Part shown: positions 11,773-21,286 of the stretch, in pieces
Numbering within the stretch: the first letter of the stretch is position 1
Layout of the letters: every line of letters starts with the position of its first letter
DNA from: Ophiocordyceps camponoti-saundersi (nom. inval.)
Lineage: Eukaryota; Ascomycota; Sordariomycetes; Hypocreales; Ophiocordycipitaceae
DNA length: 64,000 nucleotides
NCBI GenBank assembly: GCA_003339415.1
Contig: PDHQ01000138.1
Location: 24,335 to 88,334 of the forward strand
Direction: 5' to 3'
The notes under the pieces: generated by a model
Databases searched by the model: none
Seen by the model: only the letters and a program-made list of their open reading frames with translations
What the model was told of the DNA's origin: nothing
Position numbers and translations under genes: made by a program

Positions 11773-12418
11773 AACAGAACCGTGGCGATGCGGGACTTGG
11801 GAGGCTGATCCATTTGATCAGAGAGACAGAGAGACAGAGAGTGTGTGTATGTATGTATGTATGTGACTAACTTCTGTATGATGAGGCTGTGCTTGATGGA
11901 CATGAAGCCGGTTTTTGTGAGGCATCCATGATACATAGGTATCTATCTCTCTGAATCCGTATGCATGTATCAAGGCGTTGCCCGGTTATGGAAACATTGT
12001 ACATACAGGCATGATACAGGCATGAAATAGAGACTGAGGCCTTGTTTCCTATCTATGTTTGTACGTGTTCTTTGTCTTTGTAGGGTTAGGGTTGTTGCAG
12101 ATCAGGGTTCATCCATGGAGGCGGGGCAGGCTGGCAGGGACCACAGTAGAGCCGGGAAGGGCGGAGGAGTTGAGAGTTACAGGGAAAACAAGGGGTAAAG
12201 TGTGAGTGTGAGTGAGTGAGTGAGTGAGTGAGTTTGGGTGATCCCCGTCTGTCCGTCCGTCCGTCAGTCCGTTCAAGAGTGTCCAATCCATGATTCTCCC
12301 TCCCTCCCTCCCTCCCTCTCTCTCTCTCTCTCATATCTCCTCCATCTTCATTCTTCAGTACATACATACATACATACATACATGTCTTGGTGGTGAGACG
12401 GGGATATATATTCTGGAT
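11716..12418. other. Intergenic, no gene seen
   Basis: Between Ase1 and the EH-domain gene. It contains an (AAG)n-rich tract at 11719-11775, (GTAT)n at 11847-11862, a GAGT repeat near 12206-12232, CCCT repeats at 12297-12316, (CATA)n at 12361-12382, and the telomere-like TAGGGTTAGGGTT at 12081-12093. Confidence 0.6.
12081..12093 (+). repeat. Short interstitial telomere-like repeat
   Basis: TAGGGTTAGGGTT, two units of the fungal telomere repeat TTAGGG. It lies 325 bases upstream of the EH-domain gene and is the exact reverse complement of the sequence at 14014-14026 on the other side of that gene. Confidence 0.6.
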
Positions 12419-12640
12419 ATGAGTCTGGCTGCTGCTCTTGCCGCCTCGTTGTCGTCGGCGGCTGCTTTCTCCGGTCGGGCCGAGGATGGTGGTGGCTTTG
12501 GCGCTGAGGCGGCGTCTGCTGCGCTTAGGGGGGCGACGTTGGCTTTTAGGGGGTTGCGTCCTGCTGGTTTGACTACGAGTATGACGTCGACGTCGACGAC
12601 GACGACAACGACAACGACAACGACACCATCATCGTCATCG

Positions 12641-12678
<38 letters not shown>

Positions 12679-13960
12679 GACGAAATCGGCACTGATAGCA
12701 TCATCATCATCAAGAACACCCCTCAAAGAAACAAAAGCCCGCAAAGGCGCAACCCTAGCAGCCGCAACAGCAGCCCTGAAATCAACCACCTCCAACCCGA
12801 TCCTCCTCCGCAGACGAGAAAGCCTCTCCACTTCATCCTCCACCACCACCACCACCACCACCACCACTTCCTCCTCCTCGCTCGCCGCCTCGCTCGCCTT
12901 CCGCCGACAGCGACGATTATGCTTCTCTACGCCCGTTCCCGTCCAGGCTTTGATCGAGCTTGTTGAACAACGGCGGCGTTTTGCGATGAGGGGGGTTGAG
13001 GGGATGAGTTTTGCGGGGTTTTCGAAGAGGGTGGTGGTTGGGAGGAGAGAGTTTGGTGATGATGAGGGGGTTGGGGTTAGGGTTGAGAGTACTGGTTCTA
13101 GACGGTTGTGTAGACTTGTTGTTGAGAGGTTGAGGTTGAGGAGGGAGAGGGAGAGGGAGAGAGAGAGGGAGAGGGAGAGGTCGTCTTCGCCTTTGCCTGA
13201 GAGAAAGAAGAAGATGGAGAAGATGAAGAAGAAGAAAAAGAGGGTGAGGAATAAGAAGACGAAGACGAGAAGCGATGCCATCGTCATGAACTCGGCTCCA
13301 ACCCCCGTCAACACCACACTCTCTCCTCCTCGACCCTCACCACCAAACTCACACCCAACCACAAGCATAACCACAAGCACAACCGCACCTGCAACACTGG
13401 AGAGACTAAACACCAAGCTCGTCAGCACCACAACAGCAAACAAGCTCACGAACCCAACGCCCTACACCCTCCGCACCTCCCTCCGTCCCAGCTCACCAAC
13501 TGGCCCCTCCCCAAACACGAAAACACCACCGTCACAAAAAACACATAGAAAATCTCTCAAAGGAGGGAAACACGCTCACAACGAAGGCTCGCGCAAAAGA
13601 TGGCAAGACACGATCCCCCCTCGCGAACGAAAACGATACGAAGCTGTATGGGCCTCTAATCGAGGAAGTCTCCTAAGCCAGCCCTCTCCGACGTCTTCAC
13701 AGGGTATAAACGAAGATGAGAACGACTTCGTGGCGAATATAGTGGTGAGGAATATCTGGCGTCGCTCTAGATTGACGGATGAAGAGCTGGCTGAGGTTTG
13801 GGATCTGGTTGATAGGAGGGGGGAGGGGGTTCTTTCGAGGGTTGAGTTTGTGGTTGGTATGTGGATTATTGATCGTAGGTTGGCCGGGGGGAAGGTGCCT
13901 GCTAGGGTTTCGGAGGGGGTTTGGAGGAGTGCGGTTGGGTTGGATGATTGGGTTGCTTGA
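12419..13960 (+). CDS. IRS4: EH-domain protein, Irs4/Tax4-like
   Basis: A single exon of 513 aa from the ATG at 12419. An in-frame ATG lies further upstream at 12290, but only MSLAAALAASL onward resembles the family, including an ALRGATLAF block near the N-terminus. The middle is low complexity: Thr and Ser runs coded by ACG/ACA and TCA repeats, an RERERE run, and Lys-rich stretches. Residues about 395-505 form a C-terminal EH domain with the helix-loop-helix block LTDEELAEVWDLVDRRGEG followed by LSRVEFVVGMWIID. Irs4 and Tax4 in yeast bind NPF motifs, regulate the 5-phosphatase Inp51 and PtdIns(4,5)P2 level, and affect autophagy and rDNA silencing. The same role here is inference. The repeat composition also opens a long antisense frame, which is not a gene. 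Confidence 0.8.
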
Positions 13961-14013
13961 GTGAGTGTGTGTATACGATGATGGCGTGAAGGTGTGAGGT
14001 GAGATGATATTGT

Positions 14014-14026
14014 AACCCTAACCCTA
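14014..14026 (-). repeat. Short interstitial telomere-like repeat
   Basis: AACCCTAACCCTA, two CCCTAA units, 53 bases downstream of the EH-domain gene. It faces the copy at 12081-12093 and could act in transcription termination or as a telobox-type protein-binding site. The function is unknown. Confidence 0.6.
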
Positions 14027-14165
14027 TTCTACATCGTGTATGTATGTATGTTGAATTTCATTCCCGGGCCGATAATTCACCGACCAACCTCACCTCACCT
14101 CGTCTCACCTCACCTCACCCACTCTCCATCCATCAACCACCAACAACAACCATCACCACATCATC

Positions 14166-15461
14166 ATGACCCTCCTCACCAAAAAACACCTCCCCCTCCC
14201 CCAAAAAATGTCAACCTCAACCTCAAGAACCCCCCCTCCAAAGCTCTACGCCTGGACAAAAGCAAACCTCTCTCCCCATCCATCCACCCCCCAACAACCA
14301 CCCTCCACCTCCACCTCCACCTCCACCTCTCCCAGCATCTACATCCTAGGAGCCGGGAATATAGGCCGCCTCTTCGCCACCTCCCTCGCCGCCCTGCCGT
14401 CAAAACCAACCGTCACGCTCGTGGTAAGGACACCAGCCCAACTCCAGACCTACCTCTCCAGCCCCGGAATCCAGCTCGTCAAGCCATCCAACTCCCCATC
14501 CAATTCCCCGTCACCGTCACCAAATCACACGTCACAAATCACCCTAGAAAGCTGGACAGAAACACCCCCCCAAACAGGACCAATCCACCAAATCCCCCCC
14601 CTCAAAAACCTCATCATCGCCACGAAAATCACAAACGCATCAGACGCAACCCTCTCCCTACGACGATACCTAACCCGCGACTCGACCATCGCCATGGCCC
14701 AAAACGGCATCTGCCCCTTCTGGCCACCACAAGGAAACGACCTTCTGATCCGCGGATGGGGAAGCGTAGAGGAAGCGCCGACGATCATGGCCTGCGTAGT
14801 CTCCCACGGGCTATACGCCGATCCGTCCCGGGGCGCCGGCACGAGCGTCCACGCGGCGTTGGGGGACGTCGTTTTCGGACCTGTTTGCGGCGCCGCGCTG
14901 TCCGAGCCTTCTATAGCGGAGGAATCGTTCCTAGCGCGCTGCCTCGTTTCCGCCGAGGTGCTGGACGCAAAGACCGTCTGCCCAACGACCCTCTGGCTCT
15001 CACAGCTTGAAAAGCTGGTGTACAACTCCACCATCAACCCCCTAACAGCTCTCATCCGCTGCCCAAACGGCGCCCTCCTCACGACGGAAACGAGACGGCA
15101 AGTCGTGGACAAACTCCTGTGCGAAACGAGCCTTATCCTACGCACCTTCATCGCCCACCGCGCCCCCCTCCACCTCCCAAACACAACCCCTTCCTTCTCC
15201 GCCGCGGATCTCCGCGCGAGGCTGGAAGCCTTCATCCCGCGCGTCGGCCCAAACAGGAGCTCGATGCTGCAGCACGTCGTGGCAGGCGTCCCGACTGAGA
15301 TCCGCGCCTTCAACGGCTGGCTGGTCGATCGTGCAGCCGAGCTCGGTCTCGGATCGGGATCGAAGCCTGTCTTGCATCGGAAGCTCGTGAATTTCGTCGA
15401 GAAGGCTAAGCCTGACGATGAGCCCTGGGACGATGATATGCTTCGTCGTATGCTGCTTTAG
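14166..15461 (+). CDS. Ketopantoate reductase (2-dehydropantoate 2-reductase)
   Basis: A single exon of 431 aa. After a low-complexity N-terminus (Ser/Thr/Pro repeats, no clear targeting peptide) a Rossmann fold begins at about residue 58 with ILGAGNIG, the NADPH-binding turn. It is followed by the long helical C-terminal domain with KLVYNSTINPLTAL (the conserved Asn and Lys region) and SSMLQHVVAGVPTEI plus AFNGW (substrate-binding Ser and Glu). This is the ApbA/PanE family, which reduces ketopantoate to pantoate with NADPH in pantothenate and coenzyme A synthesis. Several fungal genomes hold more than one paralogue, so this copy may act on another 2-keto acid. ATG 14166 is used because it is first in frame; a second in-frame ATG at 14208 is possible. 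Confidence 0.85.
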   Translation: MTLLTKKHLPLPQKMSTSTSRTPPPKLYAWTKANLSPHPSTPQQPPSTSTSTSTSPSIYILGAGNIGRLFATSLAALPSKPTVTLVVRTPAQLQTYLSSPGIQLVKPSNSPSNSPSPSPNHTSQITLESWTETPPQTGPIHQIPPLKNLIIATKITNASDATLSLRRYLTRDSTIAMAQNGICPFWPPQGNDLLIRGWGSVEEAPTIMACVVSHGLYADPSRGAGTSVHAALGDVVFGPVCGAALSEPSIAEESFLARCLVSAEVLDAKTVCPTTLWLSQLEKLVYNSTINPLTALIRCPNGALLTTETRRQVVDKLLCETSLILRTFIAHRAPLHLPNTTPSFSAADLRARLEAFIPRVGPNRSSMLQHVVAGVPTEIRAFNGWLVDRAAELGLGSGSKPVLHRKLVNFVEKAKPDDEPWDDDMLRRMLL

Positions 15462-15855
15462 CATCCGCCCCTTTACTACCACCATCCCACACAGAACCAC
15501 ACATGATTTCACAGATGAGCCCCCCCCTGAACATCTCTGAACTTGCCACCGTGATTTCCAAAACAGCTTCTGCACAGAATCCCTTCAGCGGCTCATCACA
15601 GCTTTGCCTTGCCTTGCCTCGCCTCGTCTCGTCTCCCTCATAATAACAAGATACCATACATGACCGGAGACATATATACCTATACATACATGTATATGTA
15701 CCGTATGCAAACCTCTACATCTATAAAAGACCACCCCAAGGCCAAAACAGTGGCATCGACATCGTCAAATCCCACCACCATTATTCCCTTCCTTTCACCC
15801 CTTTTCCCTCCCTCTCCCTTCACAAAGTAAAAAAAAATAATACCCTTTTTTTTTT
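15462..15855. other. Intergenic between convergent genes
   Basis: 394 bases shared by the 3' ends of the reductase (plus) and the SANT gene (minus). GCCTT/GCCTC-type repeats lie near 15602-15630 and CATATA/CATACA repeats near 15658-15700. No gene. Confidence 0.6.
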
Positions 15856-17566
15856 TCACCACGGCCGCTGCGAGTGCGACATCTCCATCGACTCCGGCGA
15901 CGCCGCCTTGGGTGAAAGCGACTGCCACAGCTGCTCCGGCTCCTCGCCCACCAACTGGCCCGCCCGCTCTCGACACGCGGCCGGCGTGAAGCCAGAGCCA
16001 ACCTTGTGTGCCACGATGCGCCATTTCTCGTTCTCGTAGTCCTGTAATGACTTGCGCAGCTTCTGATCCTGTTGGAGAGGGCACAAAAAAAAGGGGGAGG
16101 GGGGAAAACGGCAGAAGAAAAGGAGGGGAGGATAACCTTTTAGCAAATCACACCACTTCGGGCATCACCAAAGCAAAAAAAGGGGGCAAACAAGCGATAA
16201 GAAGAAAAACATACCATCTCATCGGTCCACAGCGTCGTCTTCGCCTTCAGCTTGGTGCAGTAACGGACTTGCAGCGTGCCCGACGACCGACCCGGGAAAA
16301 AGTCCGCTATCTGCTTCCACGTCAAGTTCTTCTGCTCCTTGAGCTCGATCAGCAGCTGGTCGTCTTCGGCCGTGAACTTGAGTTTCGGCCCGCGCGGCCG
16401 AGGCGCCGGCGCCGGCATCCCCACCTGTCCCACCATGCTCGGCGCCGATCCGCCGCCCTCCTCGCGACGCATGCTCTTAGACGGCGGGCCGAGGTCCGGC
16501 AGGTGGTGGTGGTGATGCATCTGCGCCTGTGCCGGCTCCGACCCGTAGCCTTCGAGGCCCGAAGCGTCCACCACCGCCACCGAGAGGTCGAAGTCGTCCG
16601 GCCGCGACCGCTTGCCCATTGGCGCGCTGTACGACCCGTAAGGCGACTGGTTCGGCGACGAGACTGCTCCGTACAGCGGCGTCGACACGTTGCTAGCCGC
16701 ACCGAAGGGGACGTGGCCCAGCCGGTGACCCTGAAGAGCGTCCATCGACACCTGCGGCGATTGCTGTTGCTGTTGCTGCTGCTGCTGCTGCTGCTGCTGT
16801 CCGGCTCCTGGGTCCGACTGCTTTTGGCCCATAGCCCCTATCGAGAGGCTCGGCAGGTGGCCATGGGGCGACGACTCGGCCGCCGTCTTGTTACTGGTTG
16901 CCACCGTCGAGCACACGCCGGGAAGGTTGACCGGAGACGGCTGCTGAGACGACGGCGCCAGTGATGACTGTCGTTTTGGCTGCTGCTGCTGCTGCTGCTG
17001 GACCTGCAACTGTGACGGCTGTTGCACCGGCGATGACTGATGATGGTGACGATGATGATGCTGATGCTGATGATGCTGCTGCTGCTGCTGAAATGGATGC
17101 TGCGCTTGCGGTTGATGATGATTATGATGATGAGCGAGAGAAGAAGGCGGAGGCGGAGGAAGATGCGGCGGAGGCGGAGGCTGTGTCGGCGTAGGCTGAT
17201 AAGCCGTCTGTGGATGCTGGTGATGATGATGATGCTGGTGATTATGGACAGGAGGAGAGTTGTACGCGTGCTGAAGCTGCTGCGTCAGTCCGCCCGTATG
17301 CGAACCCTGACCAGAGTAGTCCACATTGTAGCCGCCGACTCGATAGTTGTCCGCCAGCGTGACTCCAGCCCATGGGTTCCGCCAGAGCCCTCGACTCTGG
17401 ACGGTCTCCACGCTGTGGGCGGACAGAGTTGTCTTTCCGGGCCACGGACTTGACTTGGAAGACGGTTTGATAAAGGCTGCCTCTGTTTTTTGACGACCCT
17501 CGCGATTCTCTTTGCGTCCGTCTCCAGATCCGGCGTCACAGCCAGCTCAGTCTCTTGACTATACAT
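15856..17566 (-). CDS. SANT/Myb-domain protein, His/Gln-rich (5' end uncertain)
   Basis: The last two exons are clear. The large one ends at 16215, then comes a 146-nt intron (16214-16069, GTATGT...ACAG), then a 71-codon exon to the stop at 15856. The C-terminus holds two SANT/Myb-like units: LKFTAEDDQLLIELKEQ...WKQIADFFPGR...RYCTKLKAK, then WTDEM joined to DQKLRKSLQDYENEKW...VAHKVGSGFTPAACRERA. Upstream is a long disordered region with His and Gln runs (CAG and CAT/CAC repeats) and a Pro-rich stretch. The large frame has no ATG near its 5' end; it reads back through GTG to an in-frame stop near 17550. An upstream exon is therefore needed, possibly the ATG at 17566 in another frame (MYSQETELAV...), but I could not place the splice. 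Probably a nuclear DNA-binding regulator with unknown targets. Confidence 0.72.
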
Positions 17567-18257
17567 GATTGTCAGCCTGAATCCATTTCAGCAGTTTCAA
17601 AGGCCGTGATGAAGAGAAGACGGCTTCTAAGAGGCAGCTACTTTCAAAGAATCGTCTACGAAGAACGAGCGAAAGAGCTTTTCTCCCTTTCAATGGGGGC
17701 CGCAGTAAGGGGTAAGAAGTGAATAAGAAAGGGGGAGGAGGGAAAGGCTTCGGGCTCGCCTACTCTGTGCTATAACTGAACGTTATAGATGACGGGCTTT
17801 GCTGTCAAAAACATGTGTCACGATGCTTGTCTGCTTCTCGGAGACTGTGAGACTGAATTCCCCCCACCCCCTTTCCAGGCTTCGTCAAATACCGAATTGC
17901 TTGCAGATCTCGACTAGTATCGAGTTGGCTCCAGGTTGTTTCAAATATCGATTTAATAATAACACTTTTTCTCTTCGGTATCGTGTAAGTAAGTCAGAGT
18001 TGACAATTGAAGATGTTGGCTGGCTTGAGATTCTGGTTCCGTGATGGGAATTAATTATGTCGTCGTCTTCGTCGCGTCTTCGTCTTCGTCGGCTTCGTTA
18101 ACTTTGTCGTTAGTTTCGTCTTCGTCGTGGATGCTGCCTCACGCAGCAGTCGGTCGAAAAAAACCAAAAGCTAACCTCGAGGTCCGTCGGAGCTGAAGAA
18201 AAATCGTAATTATAGCCGCCGTTGTACTGGAAAGGGGACTGGATTGATCGGGGAAGA

Positions 18258-18285
18258 GGGGGGGGGGGGGGGGGGGGGGGAAAAA

Positions 18286-18366
<81 letters not shown>

Positions 18367-18368
18367 GG

Positions 18369-18432
<64 letters not shown>

Positions 18433-18441
18433 GGGGGGGGG
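18258..18441 (+). repeat. Long, nearly pure G tract (possible sequencing artefact)
   Basis: 184 bases that are G apart from an A5 run at 18281-18285, single A at 18329, 18371 and 18432, and a T at 18366. Such a length of G is rare in a eukaryotic genome. It could be a real G-quadruplex-forming repeat, or dark-cycle poly-G from two-colour short-read chemistry built into the assembly. Confidence 0.8.
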
Positions 18442-19226
18442 CGTGTTTGTTTTTGGAAAGAAGCGCTCGAAGGAGGAGGGGGGAAAAGGAACTGCAAAGA
18501 GTTATAGTAGGACGAACAAGGCTGTCCATCGAGGATGCCGGTTACGTGGGTCTCGAGCTTGGCGCCGGCCTGGACAGCCCTCGGCCGGTCGGGCCGGGTA
18601 GCGAGAGACGCCGCGGACAAGCGGCTGCGGTGAGTAGGAAGCAGTCGGGGAATAAACTGGCGAAGTTGTGCCGCCAAAGGCCTTTGGGGTCCATTCCAGG
18701 TCATGATGCCACTTGGATGCATGCTTGGGTGTCCACTTGTTCAGTTGCTGCTCATGACGAGGGATCCGGGACGACCAAGGACACCGACAGCGGGGACCCA
18801 AGACCTGGAATTGTATTCTTTTGACGCTCCGGAGGGGGGGAAAAGGAGGGAACACGGCAGCGGGGGGGGCATGGGGGGGAGGGAGGGGGGGAGGGGGTGT
18901 AGCGATAGCCTAACCATCGTCGGACTCCCCGTCGATTGGTGATTCTCCCGAGAGCTGATCCTTTCCGCGTGGCTTGCTGCGAGTCTACATACATACAACA
19001 ACAAGGAGGCGGGCAAGCAGGCAGGCAGGGGAAGGAGAGGAGATGATAGTGAGAACTGGGACCAACAGGCGTACTTGCGAGGCAACGGCCGCATCCAGTA
19101 TCCGCCGAGACCGAGCGGGGAAGAAGCATGCGTGATTCGCTGCCCTGGTCGGTCCAGCCTCGAGATTGCCGAAGCCGCCTGGCTTCAACATGGTTATGGG
19201 GGGGTGGGAAAGGGGAAAGGGGATAT

Positions 19227-19253
<27 letters not shown>
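19227..19253 (+). repeat. 27-base G homopolymer left of the gap
   Basis: An uninterrupted G run followed by a sequence that resembles, with many differences, the sequence right of the next G run. Confidence 0.85.
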
Positions 19254-19259
<6 letters not shown>

Positions 19260-19329
19260 AAGGCGCCCCGGAGGTGAAAGCCGGGTTCAGCCCCAAGGAG
19301 GTGGTGGGGGGCGGACCGGATTGTGGAGT

Positions 19330-19339
19330 NNNNNNNNNN
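19330..19339. other. Assembly gap (10 N)
   Basis: Ten N placed between two copies of a G-run-plus-flank pattern; ten may be an arbitrary gap length. See the finding on the imperfect duplicate. Confidence 0.98.
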
Positions 19340-19367
19340 TGCTGTACTGTGGTCTTGTTTGCGTGTG

Positions 19368-19369
<2 letters not shown>

Positions 19370-19442
<73 letters not shown>
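19370..19442 (+). repeat. 73-base G homopolymer right of the gap
   Basis: An uninterrupted G run beginning 31 bases after the N gap, followed by ordinary complex sequence. Confidence 0.85.
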
Positions 19443-19443
<1 letters not shown>

Positions 19444-20985
19444 GCCCCAGAAGACGGCACGGAGATGAAATCCTGGTTCCCCCTCCAGGTCGTGCTTGGG
19501 GCTCGCTCCGATTCGAGCGTAAAGATCCTTCTCAAAGGTTAGAGTGAGACAGGGAAAAAAAATAGAAGAAGAAGAAGAAGACAGGGCGTGTTGGACAAGG
19601 AAACATGATTGGAAAGAATAGGGGTCAGGCATGAAGAAGAAAGGGAGAGAGAGAGAGAGAGAGAGAGAGGGCCTGGTGCTGTATGTTTGTATGTACATGC
19701 ATACATACAATCATATGTACACTCATAAACGTGGGCTGTCGATGCGAGGAAAAACAGTAACGACAAGTTCGAGTCGGGCATGAAAGATCGACTGCGGCCC
19801 GAGCCCAGGGTGATGTGAATGTGGACAAAACATCTTGCCTGTTCCTCTCTGCTCTTCACCTTCCATCTCCGTCTTGTGATTCGTCCCTTGTCCGAGTCGG
19901 CCGAGACGGGGTTTTCCCTGCCCCACAGAGAAGGAAGGATAGCGCAGGAGGATCCGACGACGGGGAGTAATATGAAGAGAACGGAGACGAGGACGAGGAC
20001 GACGTTGACGACGATATGATGATGATAAGAGGCCTTCTTTCCCCCTCCCTTGCCCTCTTTCTTGTGTCGTGACCTTCTCTTTGAATCCCCCCGTGACCTG
20101 AGACGACGAGGAGAAGCGGGACAGGCAAGCAACAGATTCTCAGGCAACGGTGACTGAAGCAACGACCGAAACGAGACGCCAAGGCGAACGAGTCAAGATT
20201 AGCTTTTTTTTTCTTTTCCCCCTTTTTCCATCCAAGCCCCCCCCCCCCAGAGAAGAAGCGAAGATCCAGAAAAGATGCGCAAGATCCGTCTCTCCTCTTT
20301 CCCTTCTTTCTTTCTATTCGTCCCACTTCTTTTCAGGTTGGTCCCCCTTGATGGGGGCGACACGACACGCGGTGGGCCTGAAGATGGGCGTCTGAACCGG
20401 GACTGTGGAAAACCTACCAACCTACCTTGTATAATCCGATGTTGTTTCCGTCCCCCACTTCCCTTCTCTCCCCTTTTTCGGCGGAACGTTTTCGCATTCG
20501 AACGAGGCTGCGATGGGAGGAAGAAGAGGCTGAAGAGGCTGAAGAGAAGAAGATGGTGGTGAAGAGAAAAAAATCTTGCCCGGCTTCGAGATGAGTTGCT
20601 ACTTCCTTCCTTGCTAGTTCGTTTCTCCTTCCTTTTTCCTTCCCTTTATTTTCTCGACTTTGCTACTTTCCGCCTTCCGCTCGGTCTCGTAGCTTCTTGG
20701 CCACACCTTCCTTGACGGGCTATGCATAATTCATAGCTAAATACACACTTGCGTTGTGCATCTTTATGTTCGCACATACTATCCGTACATACATACGAGG
20801 TTTTTTCTACAAGGCCTTCTGTAGGACGTTATTGCACAAAGACCGTACCGTACCAAGTAATCTCTTTTCACGGCGCAGCGGTACAAGGCGAGTAGGTAAA
20901 TGCCTCTGGTATATTCGTGTATATGCATATATATATATATACAACATATAGCCTATATAGGTGTACATATGCCTATATATAAGTG

Positions 20986-20990
20986 AATAT
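20986..20990. repeat. Target site duplication of LTR element 1 (left)
   Basis: AATAT immediately before the LTR start TGTCAG; repeated at 27149-27153 directly after the right LTR. A 5-bp duplication is usual for LTR retrotransposons. Confidence 0.8.
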
Positions 20991-21286
20991 TGTCAGACAA
21001 GGAGGAGGCGTGCAAATTATATTAATTAATATACTTACCCTCTTAAAACGGAGGGAATTATCGTTATCTTTATATATATAATAAAAACCTTCCGTATCTA
21101 CCTCTTTAGCTATAATACCCTTATAAATAAGCCTTTATTCCTATAGCTTATATATTACCCCGGATATAGCTTTTTTCCTAATAGGAATTCCGTTTCCTAA
21201 GCTATAAATCTATTATTATAATATTTATACGCTTTAAGGGATAATAAAATATACGCTTAGCTTACCTTTATCTTAGCCCTCTAATA
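20991..21286 (-). repeat. Left LTR (3' LTR) of element 1
   Basis: Pairs with 26853-27148 over its whole length. It keeps the original outer end TGTCAGACAAGG, where the right copy reads TATTAGATAAGG after three transitions. Its inner part is heavily mutated. Confidence 0.88.

Larger units (their letters stand above)
17567..20990. other. Gene-poor region with poly-G tracts and an assembly gap
   Basis: 3.4 kb between the SANT gene (minus) and the first LTR element, with no supportable gene. It contains TCGTCT repeats (18059-18130), three long G tracts, a 10-N gap (19330-19339), a CT/GA microsatellite (19640-19668), and several pyrimidine tracts. The long poly-Gly and poly-Pro frames seen here are artefacts of the G runs. 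Parts may be the promoter and 5' leader of the SANT gene. Confidence 0.6.

Noticed and set aside
12355..13449. Antisense frame of 364 codons opposite the EH-domain gene
   Set aside because: It is opened by repeat composition (ACG/TCG/CAT trinucleotides read as Val, Asp and Ser runs). It has no domain, whereas the plus strand ends in a clear EH domain.
18110..18824. Poly-Pro and poly-Gly frames across the G tracts
   Set aside because: They are direct translations of a G homopolymer that may itself be an artefact.
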